A DNA stretch of 14,224 nucleotides from JAHDNZ01 sp036721855 (lineage in GTDB: Bacteria > Bacillota > DTU065): NCBI GenBank assembly GCA_036721855.1, contig DAIMKF010000040.1, positions 1-14,224 on the forward strand. Direction: 5' to 3'. Positions 5,733-13,130 of this stretch are shown here, one piece after another (positions within the stretch are counted from its first letter, which is position 1; each line of letters opens with the position of its first letter). A program made the position numbers and the translations under genes. The notes under the pieces are model-generated. The model ran no database searches. It was not told the DNA's origin and saw only the letters and a list, made by a program, of their open reading frames with translations.

Positions 5733-8695
5733 TGAATAAAAGGCTTCTTCTAAAAGTTTTAGTTATCTTTTTCACTGCTCTTTTTACTACTTCAATTCTG
5801 GCTATCGAATTAGAGAGCAGTGTAGTTAGCCTTTTTATCTCACATACAGGAGATCTCCTTGTTACCAATCCTTTTTTTGAAATTGTAGATCAGGGGGAGC
5901 ACATCTTGCTCCCCCTAACTGCTTTTGCTAACTATCTTGAAATTGATCTTCAATATAATAACGCCGAACAGCTAATTACAATCAACTACCAAGATTCTAG
6001 CGTAAAGATTTCCACTAAGGATAACTTGTATATTGATCATCCTGAATGGTGTTTGATGCCACCAATTACCCTAGACGGAATTATCTATGTTACACCATTA
6101 ATATTCGAATATTTAACAGATGCTAAAATCGAATGGAAACCTGCTTTTCAAGAAGTTTCGGTAATTTTAATTCACAAGCCTACATGGCTAGACGAGAAAC
6201 CTGATGAGACCGATGAGAAGGAAAAAACCAGTAAAACTAATACATCAGAAGAGAAAATGTTACCCACTTCTAAAAATGGTATTAACCTTCTCCGCTATCA
6301 ATTAAAATCTAATCTCATTTTGCCTCAAAAAAGTACTCAATTAGATGTAAATTGGCAAATTTATGGAAGGATAAATGACTTTAGCTTAGCAGCTTCTATT
6401 AACAACCATTTTACTAATCTAGGCGGCCTTGAGACACAATTGAAAATGCTACGAGCTAAATATGAAAATGCTGGTCATCTATTAATCTTTGGTGATGAAG
6501 AATCTTACTGGTTGGACTCTTTAGAAAGAAAATATATTAGAGGCGCTACATATACCTACTCACAAGGTCTTATATCTAATACTAATGCTTATAAAAATTT
6601 CACTGGTGAAGTTGTCCCTGGTTCGACTGTATCGATTTATGTCAATGGCAAGCTTATTCAAACTATGGAATCTGCAGCCACTAAAGAAGGTTATTTCTCT
6701 TTTACTGCTGTCCCTTTACTAAAATCACAACTCAACTTTATTAGAATTGTCATCAGAGAACCTTCAGGTTTTTTTAGAGAACAAAACTATAAGATAGCAG
6801 GAGAAGCCAGAGTCTTTCTCCCTGGTTCTCTTTCTTTGCAATCAGCACTTGGTCTCTATCGCAGACCTACTTATCCGGAATTTGAAGGAGTAATTTCTGC
6901 CTTTTCTTTTCGAAAAGGTGGTAATATCTATAGCATCTGGGTAGATGGTATCTACTTTAAAAAATTAAACTCTACCGACTTTGAAAATAGTTATCGCTTA
7001 TCTTTTTACGCTCAACCATTAAATAACATTATTCTTGATGCTAACGCCTATTTAGCACCTAAAGATAAAGAACAACCTTTAAGCGGATCGTTGGGAGTAA
7101 AAGCCTATTTCCCTAAACTTATCACTTCGGCTAGCTTATACCGAATCTCCAATTTAGTTAACAATGTCTTCCCCCAAAACTCTGGTTATGGTACTGATTT
7201 TTCACTTATTTATGTACCTTATGAAAATTGGCAGTTTAAAGCAGCCAAAATCAAGCGGTATATTAAAACTACTGATCTAAACCATGATAGAATAACTTTT
7301 TCCTTAAGTAAAACTCTGGAAACTCCATCTCGCTCTCAAGTAACATTAACTTATTTTAACGATTTTCTCGATAATAATAGCCTTAATTCCCTACTTAACA
7401 TCAATGGCTTACAGTGGAAATTCCGCGAACGAACAGCAACTACACATTTAGATCGCTCCTTAACTTATAGGCAAAATAACTTAACCGGAATTAATTTAAA
7501 TAACCAATCTCAAGAGTTAGAAGTTAGTGCTTCAGGTTCAGAGCTAATAGGTAAAAATGGCCTTATTTCTCATTCTGTTGTTTATCAAAACCATATGGGA
7601 AATGGCCAACTAAAAAAACAATATCTAAATATCAACACCAGTATTAAAGGAACAATCGATAATATAACAGCTTTATTAAACCTATCTTCTCTTAACACTT
7701 CATCTCCAAATTCGAGTAAGCTGGAACAAATAGATTTTCGTCTTCGTTTTCTTTATGATCAAATCATTAATAAAAAATTGCGTCTTTCCGCAAATACTAT
7801 TCGCACTTGGAAAAAGGAAAGTGTGAATGATACATTCCAAACTGAGATCTCGTTAAACTATACTGATCAGCAAAAAGTAGTAGCAACTAATTTTGAATAC
7901 TTAATAAACCTCTCAGAGATAAATCGTCAAACTATCTCTGGTGGCCTTGAGTTTCGAAATACTCTGTCTAATGGTCTTTGTCTTATACCGAAGTTTAAAA
8001 TCACTGCCAATTACCCTTCTAATTTTATCTCTTACTTTATCGGCGTTGATCTAAATCAATCTTTAGGTTTTACCTCTACAGGAGTTGACTTTTTTCCCTA
8101 CTCAGATCAACCTCCTAAAGCTTATCTTTCCGGGCGAGCTTTTTTGGATTTAAATCATAATGACATTCTTGACCCTGGCGAACCTGTAGTTAGCGATATT
8201 CCGATTAGATTGGATAACAACATTGTTGATACTGATGAAAACGGAAAGTACTTTTTTGAAGATCTTGAACCTGGTGAGTATTTGCTTGGTTTTGACGAAT
8301 ATTCCTTACCTGCGGAGTACACCCAAAATTTCAAACCTAAGCTTGTTGTTGTCAAAGAATATGAATCCATTCAAATTGATCTGCCTCTATCTATGCTTGG
8401 AAGTATCAGCGGAACAGTTTTTCTAGATATCAACGAAAATAACATTTTTGATGATAAGGATATACCTATTTCTCTAGCTACAGTAATTTTAAATGGTAAC
8501 CTTAAAACACTAACAGACAGCTCCGGGAACTTTATGTTTGATCATGTTAAATTAGGCACTGTTACTTTATCTATAGAACCTCAAAGTTTACCTCCCCAAA
8601 CTGTGTTACTTGAACCTCTTACAATATTGCTTAATAACGATCAAACTGATTTAGAGGTTTTACTTCCAGTGCGGTTGATTGAAAAAAACCATTAA
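5732..8695 (+). CDS. Usher-like outer-membrane protein with SdrD-type C-terminal domains
   Basis: A 987-residue protein of typical usher length. Residues 1-24 are a signal peptide (cut after ILA). Residues 28-148 resemble the copper-amine-oxidase-N-like domain (ILLPLTAFANYL, LITINYQDSSVKI, IIYVTPLIF). A charged linker follows (151-180), then a long series of alternating strands (about 185-790) suited to a beta barrel. Inside it, residues 289-355 form a plug-like domain with the usher-type pattern TGEVVPGSTVSIYVNGKLIQ...GYFSFTAVPL. The C-terminus has two SdrD/carboxypeptidase-regulatory-like domains, each with a calcium-loop motif (DLNHNDILDPGE near 800 and DINENNIFDDKD near 895). It would receive subunits from the chaperone and secrete them. 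It is the last gene of the operon, with GGAGG just before its ATG. It could alternatively be a surface fibre anchor or secretin-like adhesin, but the chaperone next door favours an usher. Confidence 0.7.
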   Translation: MNKRLLLKVLVIFFTALFTTSILAIELESSVVSLFISHTGDLLVTNPFFEIVDQGEHILLPLTAFANYLEIDLQYNNAEQLITINYQDSSVKISTKDNLYIDHPEWCLMPPITLDGIIYVTPLIFEYLTDAKIEWKPAFQEVSVILIHKPTWLDEKPDETDEKEKTSKTNTSEEKMLPTSKNGINLLRYQLKSNLILPQKSTQLDVNWQIYGRINDFSLAASINNHFTNLGGLETQLKMLRAKYENAGHLLIFGDEESYWLDSLERKYIRGATYTYSQGLISNTNAYKNFTGEVVPGSTVSIYVNGKLIQTMESAATKEGYFSFTAVPLLKSQLNFIRIVIREPSGFFREQNYKIAGEARVFLPGSLSLQSALGLYRRPTYPEFEGVISAFSFRKGGNIYSIWVDGIYFKKLNSTDFENSYRLSFYAQPLNNIILDANAYLAPKDKEQPLSGSLGVKAYFPKLITSASLYRISNLVNNVFPQNSGYGTDFSLIYVPYENWQFKAAKIKRYIKTTDLNHDRITFSLSKTLETPSRSQVTLTYFNDFLDNNSLNSLLNINGLQWKFRERTATTHLDRSLTYRQNNLTGINLNNQSQELEVSASGSELIGKNGLISHSVVYQNHMGNGQLKKQYLNINTSIKGTIDNITALLNLSSLNTSSPNSSKLEQIDFRLRFLYDQIINKKLRLSANTIRTWKKESVNDTFQTEISLNYTDQQKVVATNFEYLINLSEINRQTISGGLEFRNTLSNGLCLIPKFKITANYPSNFISYFIGVDLNQSLGFTSTGVDFFPYSDQPPKAYLSGRAFLDLNHNDILDPGEPVVSDIPIRLDNNIVDTDENGKYFFEDLEPGEYLLGFDEYSLPAEYTQNFKPKLVVVKEYESIQIDLPLSMLGSISGTVFLDINENNIFDDKDIPISLATVILNGNLKTLTDSSGNFMFDHVKLGTVTLSIEPQSLPPQTVLLEPLTILLNNDQTDLEVLLPVRLIEKNH

Positions 8696-8697
8696 TT

Positions 8698-8727
8698 AAA
8701 AAGGCACAGGTCAGCCTGTGCCTTTTT
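8698..8727 (+). terminator. Operon terminator
   Basis: A perfect 13-bp stem (AAAAAGGCACAGG 8698-8710 with 8715-8727) with a 4-base loop and six T's. It begins two bases after the usher stop codon and so closes the usher operon. The lyase downstream is therefore probably transcribed separately. Confidence 0.9.
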
Positions 8728-8782
8728 TGCAAGAAATTTAGAAATAATCAGCCTTGGAGATACTATTTCCGAGGTGATATTA

Positions 8783-9784
8783 ATGGGGAAATATTGGTAT
8801 CCACAAGAAGTCTGGTATGAAAATGAAGTTGAAAGATACCCCTTGGGAAAAAAGCTGTTAAATAAAATAGCCTTACTTAAAATACCACTTAAAAAAATTG
8901 TCTCCCACAACAAAGTCCGTTTAGAAATTGAGAACCCTATCAAGAGATTTATTGCAAGTAAGAAAATCCTTATTCTAGGTATTAAAAAAGATCTGAAACT
9001 ATTACCCTGCCGTCCTTCAGCTGATTATAGAATCATCATTGGGACTAGTTGCCCGGCTTTTTGTGAATACTGCTATTTATCTGATTCATTAGGTGAGAGA
9101 GTTTTCCCAAGAGTATATATCAATTTAGATGAAATTCTTTACCCTGTTTTATCCCTTCTAAAAAAAGATCGTACAACAACAATAAGTTTCGAACTAAGTA
9201 GTTCCAGTGATCCATTGGCAACTGAACATTTGACTGGCCTTTTAGGTAAAACCATTGGCACATTAGGTAAAGAGCCTAATACACTATTAAGAGTAGTAAC
9301 AAAATATGATCAAGTTGATTCTCTATTATTAATAGAACATAATCAAAAAACTTTTTTTCGCTTTAGCGTTAACACAGAATATGTTATCAACAATTTTGAA
9401 CATGGTACAAGTTCCCTGAGAGAAAGAATCTCCGCTGCCAAAAAGCTTGCTCAATTTGGTTATCCTGTAGGAGTCATTATTGCACCTATAATACTTTATA
9501 AAAACTGGGAAATGGATTATCACGATCTTGTACAAATATTAGCACAAAAACTTCCCTTTCTTCAGGAATTTGAATTGATAACATTTCGTTTTTCAAAAAG
9601 ATCCAAGTTAAAAATACTTACTCGTTTTCCTAACTCCAAATTATCTTTTCCTCAAAGTGGTATTAGGCATAAAGCTTTTGGTAAATATGTATATAACGAA
9701 GACTCCATGAATGAAATTCAAGCTTTTTTTTCAACTACTATTTTTAAATACTTCCCTCACAGTAAAATCACCTATCTTGTCTAA
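8783..9784 (+). CDS. splB: Spore photoproduct lyase (radical SAM DNA repair), clostridial type
   Basis: It repairs the spore photoproduct, a thymine dimer formed in UV-irradiated spores, back to two thymines during germination. The start is ATG 8783, seven bases after GAGGTG; the frame's GTG at 8774 lies inside that site. The 333 residues match the family's length and its motifs: PSADYRIIIGTSCPAFCEYCYL with the radical SAM cysteines C90, C94 and C97, then FRFSVNTEYVINNFEHGTSS and GKYVYNEDSM near the end. The hydrogen-donor cysteine of Bacillus SplB (C141, in a FEAACTSD context) is replaced here by serine (FELSSSSD), while C76 lies just before PSADY, 22 residues before Y98. This is the arrangement reported for the Clostridium acetobutylicum enzyme (C74/Y96). 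A GATACTA at 8759-8765 recalls a forespore sigma -10, but no matching -35 was found. Confidence 0.92.
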   Translation: MGKYWYPQEVWYENEVERYPLGKKLLNKIALLKIPLKKIVSHNKVRLEIENPIKRFIASKKILILGIKKDLKLLPCRPSADYRIIIGTSCPAFCEYCYLSDSLGERVFPRVYINLDEILYPVLSLLKKDRTTTISFELSSSSDPLATEHLTGLLGKTIGTLGKEPNTLLRVVTKYDQVDSLLLIEHNQKTFFRFSVNTEYVINNFEHGTSSLRERISAAKKLAQFGYPVGVIIAPIILYKNWEMDYHDLVQILAQKLPFLQEFELITFRFSKRSKLKILTRFPNSKLSFPQSGIRHKAFGKYVYNEDSMNEIQAFFSTTIFKYFPHSKITYLV

Positions 9785-9841
9785 TTATTGTAAGCGTGAA
9801 CGATATCTAGCAAAAAATTAAAGTTATAAAGAGTATTAAAC

Positions 9842-9876
9842 GCCCCTTGATACGAGTATCAAGGGGCATTTAATTT
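9842..9876 (+). terminator. Terminator after the lyase gene
   Basis: An 11-bp perfect stem (GCCCCTTGATA 9842-9852 with 9857-9867) and a CGAG loop, followed by the AT-rich ATTTAATTTA. It lies 57 bases after the lyase stop codon. Confidence 0.75.
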
Positions 9877-9973
9877 AATACCAGTTATAATCGTAAGTGG
9901 GAATGAAAAGGGACCGAATCTCTCCAATAAGCTCTGAATCCGTTGCCGGAAAACTAGCAAGAAGGAGTTTCTC
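9877..9973. other. Short intergenic stretch, unassigned
   Basis: Between the lyase terminator and the IS21 end lies a segment of mixed composition (CGAATCTCTCC, ATCCGTTGCCGGAAAAC) with no frame. It resembles neither neighbour and may be a leftover of a lost gene. No RNA family is recognised. Confidence 0.3.
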
Positions 9974-10034
9974 TGTTAATGGACAAGTTATAATGTGCAT
10001 AAATGGCCATTAAAAATGTGCAAAAACGGACAAG
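9974..10034 (+). repeat. IS21-type terminal multi-repeat end
   Basis: The element probably begins at TGTTAATGGACAAG. GGACAAG recurs at 9981-9987 and 10028-10034, and AATGTGCA at 9992-9999 and 10015-10022, giving nested direct repeats. IS21-family ends carry such several-fold repeats for transposase binding. The other end of the element is absent from the window. Confidence 0.65.
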
Positions 10035-10395
10035 ATCTTCAGCATTTTAGTCATAAAAGAAGGTAAAAAAAGCCCACCCCTTTAAGGGTCTATTGTGACA
10101 AAAAATTAGACAAAGGAGTAGGCAAAATGGTTGAGGTAACTAAATTGGACTGAAAATTCATAAATATCAAGATGAGGGCCTAACCCAAATAGCAGTAGCA
10201 GAACGTTTAGGAATTCATAGAAATACTGTTAAGAAATATTGGAACTGCAAAAACGAAAGCGATATTAAAGACATACAGCCAAAAGGACGCACTTCCAAAA
10301 TAGAACCCTTGGTAATTATATCATGTGTCGTTTAGAAAAATATCCAGAATTAACGGCTAAATCTTGTATGCTCACAAATAGGCGTCTTTTTAATT
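9974..10395 (+). pseudogene. istA: Truncated, frameshifted IS21-family istA relic
   Basis: An ATG at 10127 with an AAAGGAG site begins MVEVTKLD, as in IstA proteins, but meets a stop after eight codons. The frame at 10150-10335 continues the protein: KIHKYQDEGLTQIAVAERLG then IHRNTVKKYW, the N-terminal helix-turn-helix that recognises the IS ends. Near 10310 the reading shifts again to YIMCRLEKYPELTA and ends against the 3' end of the SIMPL gene. The DDE catalytic part and istB are missing. At least two frameshifts plus a large deletion make it non-functional. In IS21, IstA is the transposase and IstB its ATPase helper. Confidence 0.85.
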
Positions 10396-10399
10396 CTAT

Positions 10400-11116
10400 T
10401 TATTTTAGAGCAAAAACAGCTGTAGCTGTGACACTTATTTGTTTCTTTCTGGTAGAGGTATCATAAATACCCATACTAGATACATCGGTGGAATATGGCT
10501 CTGTAATTTGAAATATTCCTGACCTAACTGAAATCAATCTGCCTAATTTAACATTAGTATCTTTTAACATCATTTGAGCTCTCTCTTTGGCATTGGCTGT
10601 AGCTTCTGATACTAAGGTCTTTTTTAGCTCATCTGTTCCTGAAAAGAAGAATTCTACTTTTGAACTAATAACATTAATATCTTGTTCTAGTAACTCTACA
10701 GGATTCATAGCTAACTTTTCTACAGTGTCAATTTTTTTTGTAATAACAAAAAGAACCTGATTGTGTCTTATCCTTGTTACTGTACCTAAATTGTAGTTAT
10801 AGTCTTTATAAACTGTAGGGGTTTTTAAATTGATCTCCCCCTCTTCAATACCTAGAGATGTTAGTATGTTTTTTAATGTGTCAATACTATTTTCAAGCCT
10901 TTTATAACCAGTCTTAATAGGCTCCTCAGGACCTGTTTCCTCCTCAACTGTAATAACCCATTTAACCGTATCAGCTTCAAACTCTTTTAAACCTAAACCA
11001 ACAACTTGAATCGTACTTTTTGGCTTTTGAGCCTCATAGAAAAACATTCCTAAAATAAATGCAGCAACAATTGCTGATAAGCCTAATATAATACCCAACC
11101 TGGTTTTCTCATCCAT
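10400..11116 (-). CDS. SIMPL-domain (DUF541) membrane-anchored protein
   Basis: 238 residues. The start is ATG 11116, with GGGAGGTG seven bases upstream. A single hydrophobic segment (residues about 8-27) anchors it in the membrane with the rest outside. The SIMPL fold is visible in order: QVVGLGLKEFEADTVKWVI at about 37-55, a helical stretch around TGYKRLENSIDTLKNIL (69-85), and the C-terminal signature EATANAKERAQMML...LGRLISV. It ends in KKQISVTATAVFALK. Bacterial relatives (BP26/OMP28, YggE) are envelope proteins linked to stress; their biochemical role is not settled. It is the second gene of a two-gene minus-strand unit, 88 bases after the DUF6199-like gene. No clear terminator follows, and the IS21 relic lies 5 bases beyond its end and may have replaced it. 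Confidence 0.9.
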   Translation of the reverse strand: MDEKTRLGIILGLSAIVAAFILGMFFYEAQKPKSTIQVVGLGLKEFEADTVKWVITVEEETGPEEPIKTGYKRLENSIDTLKNILTSLGIEEGEINLKTPTVYKDYNYNLGTVTRIRHNQVLFVITKKIDTVEKLAMNPVELLEQDINVISSKVEFFFSGTDELKKTLVSEATANAKERAQMMLKDTNVKLGRLISVRSGIFQITEPYSTDVSSMGIYDTSTRKKQISVTATAVFALK

Positions 11117-11204
11117 CTATTTACACCTCCCATAAAGCTTTCGTTTTTAATCATTAATTCCCTTTATATCTAATCTGGTAATTGTAGTTTCTTTTGTAGT
11201 TTTT

Positions 11205-11387
11205 TTAATTTGGAATAAATATCCATATAACAATTAAGGTGAATACAAGTGATATTCGAGTCAATATTAAATAGGTTTCACTAGGTTCGACATCTCTAAA
11301 CTTCCATCCCTCTGAAAGATACCATAGTATTTCAGGCCGTATGATACCTATAACTAAAAAAATAGTCACTATTAATTTAAAAAACAT
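11205..11387 (-). CDS. Small DUF6199-like membrane protein
   Basis: A 60-residue protein with two hydrophobic helices (about 3-15 and 43-58) around a polar loop containing LWYLSEGWKFRDVEPSETYL and then TRIS. The P-x-x-x-W...W...EPS-x-x-Y-x-x-x-x-R pattern is what I recognise as the DUF6199 family of small Bacillota membrane proteins; their function is unknown. The start is ATG 11387, because AGGAG sits 8 bases upstream. The frame's GTG at 11396 overlaps that site. It precedes the SIMPL gene on the same strand, and the 88-base gap leaves an operon possible but not proven. Confidence 0.75.
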   Translation of the reverse strand: MFFKLIVTIFLVIGIIRPEILWYLSEGWKFRDVEPSETYLILTRISLVFTLIVIWIFIPN

Positions 11388-11562
11388 GCTCCACACTCCT
11401 AGTATAAAAGGTATATTGTGCTTATCTTATAAACGTTGCCCTATTTTTAACTTATAATTATTATAATTCCTTAGATCACAAGCAAATCCTTTGATCTTAA
11501 AGGCTTATTTGGGTTTTTATCTAAATATACAGTGGTAAGACTAGCGTTAGCAAAATTTCATC

Positions 11563-11595
11563 TAAGTTAAAATATAACTTAATTGCTGATATTAT
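11563..11595 (+). promoter_or_regulatory. Promoter with overlapping palindrome, alkaline phosphatase gene
   Basis: TTAAAA (11567-11572) and TATTAT (11590-11595) are 17 bases apart, with TGA before the -10 (extended -10 form). A palindrome TAAGTTA-AAATA-TAACTTA (11563-11581) overlaps the -35 and could be a repressor or activator site. The start of transcription would leave a very short leader before AGGGGGT. No clear Pho-box array was found. Confidence 0.4.
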
Positions 11596-11615
11596 ATCTA
11601 CAGGGGGTAAACTAA

Positions 11616-12899
11616 ATGCGTAAAAGATGGATTTTTTTGCTTTCTCTTTTGTTATGTTTAAGTCTTTTTACTTATGCCAAGAACGTCATTCTTTTTATTG
11701 GCGATGGTATGGGACCTAGTCAAATTAGTGTTGCTAATTATGTATTTCAAAAACTTTTTGGTGAACAACTTTGTTTTTACAGTTTCCCTAATTTCAGTCT
11801 GGTTGATACTAAAAATGCTGTCGGTAGCATTACAGATTCAGCTGCTGCAGCTACTGCACTAGCTACCGGAGTTAGAACAACCAACGGAGCTGTTGGGCTT
11901 AACTCAAATGGAAAACCTGTAGCCAATATATCTGAAAAAGCTAAGGCTATCGGCAAAGCTGTTGGTATTGTAACAGACAACTACATTACTGATGCCACTC
12001 CAGCTGGATTTGTTGCCCATACTGCTTCTAGGGATAATTCAGAAGATATCGCTAAAGCTTTTTTAGACTTAAAACCAGAGGTTTTTATGGGGATGGGAAT
12101 AACACCTTTTCAAAAGTCTTATCAAAACGGAAACAACCGTGATTTAATTCAGGAATTAATAGATTCCAACTATTCTATCCTATTTACTCGAAATGATCTG
12201 ATAAAAACTAAATCTAACAAAATAGCGGGCTTTTTCACCGACCTCGACTACGCATTTTTGCGTGATGATATAATAGGTAATCCACCGACTCTTCGCGATA
12301 TGACTAAAAAATCATTAGAAGCCTTAAATAACAATAGTAAAGGATTTTTCCTCATGATCGAAGCCGGCTGGATCGATGGTAGTTGTCATTATAATGATAT
12401 TGTTGGAACGATTTATGATATATTTGCCCTCAATGAGGCTGTTAAAGAAGCTTTGGAATTTCTTAAAGTTTCTCCTGATACACTCATTATAGTAACTGCT
12501 GATCATGAAACTGGTGGTATGTCTGCTGATCCTGCTACTTTACCGGATTTAGTGAAAAAACTACCTGAGATTAAAAGAAACACCTGGCGAATAGATAGCT
12601 TGATAGGTAACTCAACTTGTGTAGAATGGGTAAAAACTGTCTTTGACCAATCTGGTATTAAAAAAGTACCGGCAAATGATCTTAAAAACATTGCTTCTCT
12701 GTCTCCCGGTTCAACTCGGCGATTAAGAATAGGTAGTGCTACAACAGCATATGTCGGTGGTGCTAAGTACACAACTTCCGGCCATTCAGCTCAAATGGTC
12801 TCTCTTTTTTCTATAGGTCTAAATGCCGATAAGATTCCAAACCAACTTAGAAATGATGAACTTGGGCATTTACTAGCTCAAATTGTCACCGAATACTAG
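11616..12899 (+). CDS. Secreted alkaline phosphatase
   Basis: 427 residues. The start is ATG 11616 after CAGGGGGT. The first 21 residues form a signal peptide (MRKRWIFLLSLLLCLSLFTY, cut after YA). Catalytic residues align with E. coli PhoA: D30 in LFIGDGMG, nucleophile S75 in TDSAAAATALATG, D126 and T128 in TDATPAGFVAHT, E249-D254-H258 in EAGWIDGSCH (exact E-x4-D-x3-H spacing), D296 and H297 in TADHETGG, and H390 in GHSAQMV. The two-zinc, one-magnesium site therefore seems complete. It removes phosphate from monoesters in the periplasm or outside. Only a few cysteines are present, so the E. coli disulfides are not conserved. It is a single-gene unit ended by the terminator at 12990-13033. The name phoA or phoB cannot be chosen from sequence alone. 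Confidence 0.93.
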   Translation: MRKRWIFLLSLLLCLSLFTYAKNVILFIGDGMGPSQISVANYVFQKLFGEQLCFYSFPNFSLVDTKNAVGSITDSAAAATALATGVRTTNGAVGLNSNGKPVANISEKAKAIGKAVGIVTDNYITDATPAGFVAHTASRDNSEDIAKAFLDLKPEVFMGMGITPFQKSYQNGNNRDLIQELIDSNYSILFTRNDLIKTKSNKIAGFFTDLDYAFLRDDIIGNPPTLRDMTKKSLEALNNNSKGFFLMIEAGWIDGSCHYNDIVGTIYDIFALNEAVKEALEFLKVSPDTLIIVTADHETGGMSADPATLPDLVKKLPEIKRNTWRIDSLIGNSTCVEWVKTVFDQSGIKKVPANDLKNIASLSPGSTRRLRIGSATTAYVGGAKYTTSGHSAQMVSLFSIGLNADKIPNQLRNDELGHLLAQIVTEY

Positions 12900-12989
12900 A
12901 CGCAAAATCATAGTATTTCGATGGAGCAAAAGCTAAAAAAAGATGGGATTTAATCCAATGTCATTAAGTTAGTGTAACGAGATATTTAT

Positions 12990-13037
12990 AAAGAGTTGTC
13001 AACGTAATATAAATACGTCTTTGACGACTCTTTTTTT
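12990..13037 (+). terminator. Terminator after alkaline phosphatase
   Basis: A 13-bp stem with one G-U pair (AAAGAGTTGTCAA 12990-13002 with TTGACGACTCTTT 13021-13033) has an 18-base loop containing a further ACG/CGT pairing, then a run of T's. It lies 90 bases after the stop codon. Confidence 0.8.
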
Positions 13038-13130
13038 CTTTAGAAGCTTGGAAGTTACTATTTTGGGGCATGACAAATAGACAGATAAATTATCTGTTAA
13101 AAAATCTTTTGTTTTATCTCCGATTCTAAG

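Noticed and set aside
8155..8943. Frames on the minus strand and in another plus frame over the usher end and lyase start
   Set aside because: They are shadows of the usher SdrD-like domains and the lyase; no start signals and no plausible protein.
11674..12772. Several 60-90 codon frames within the alkaline phosphatase gene
   Set aside because: They overlap a gene with a full catalytic set; none has its own ribosome binding site.
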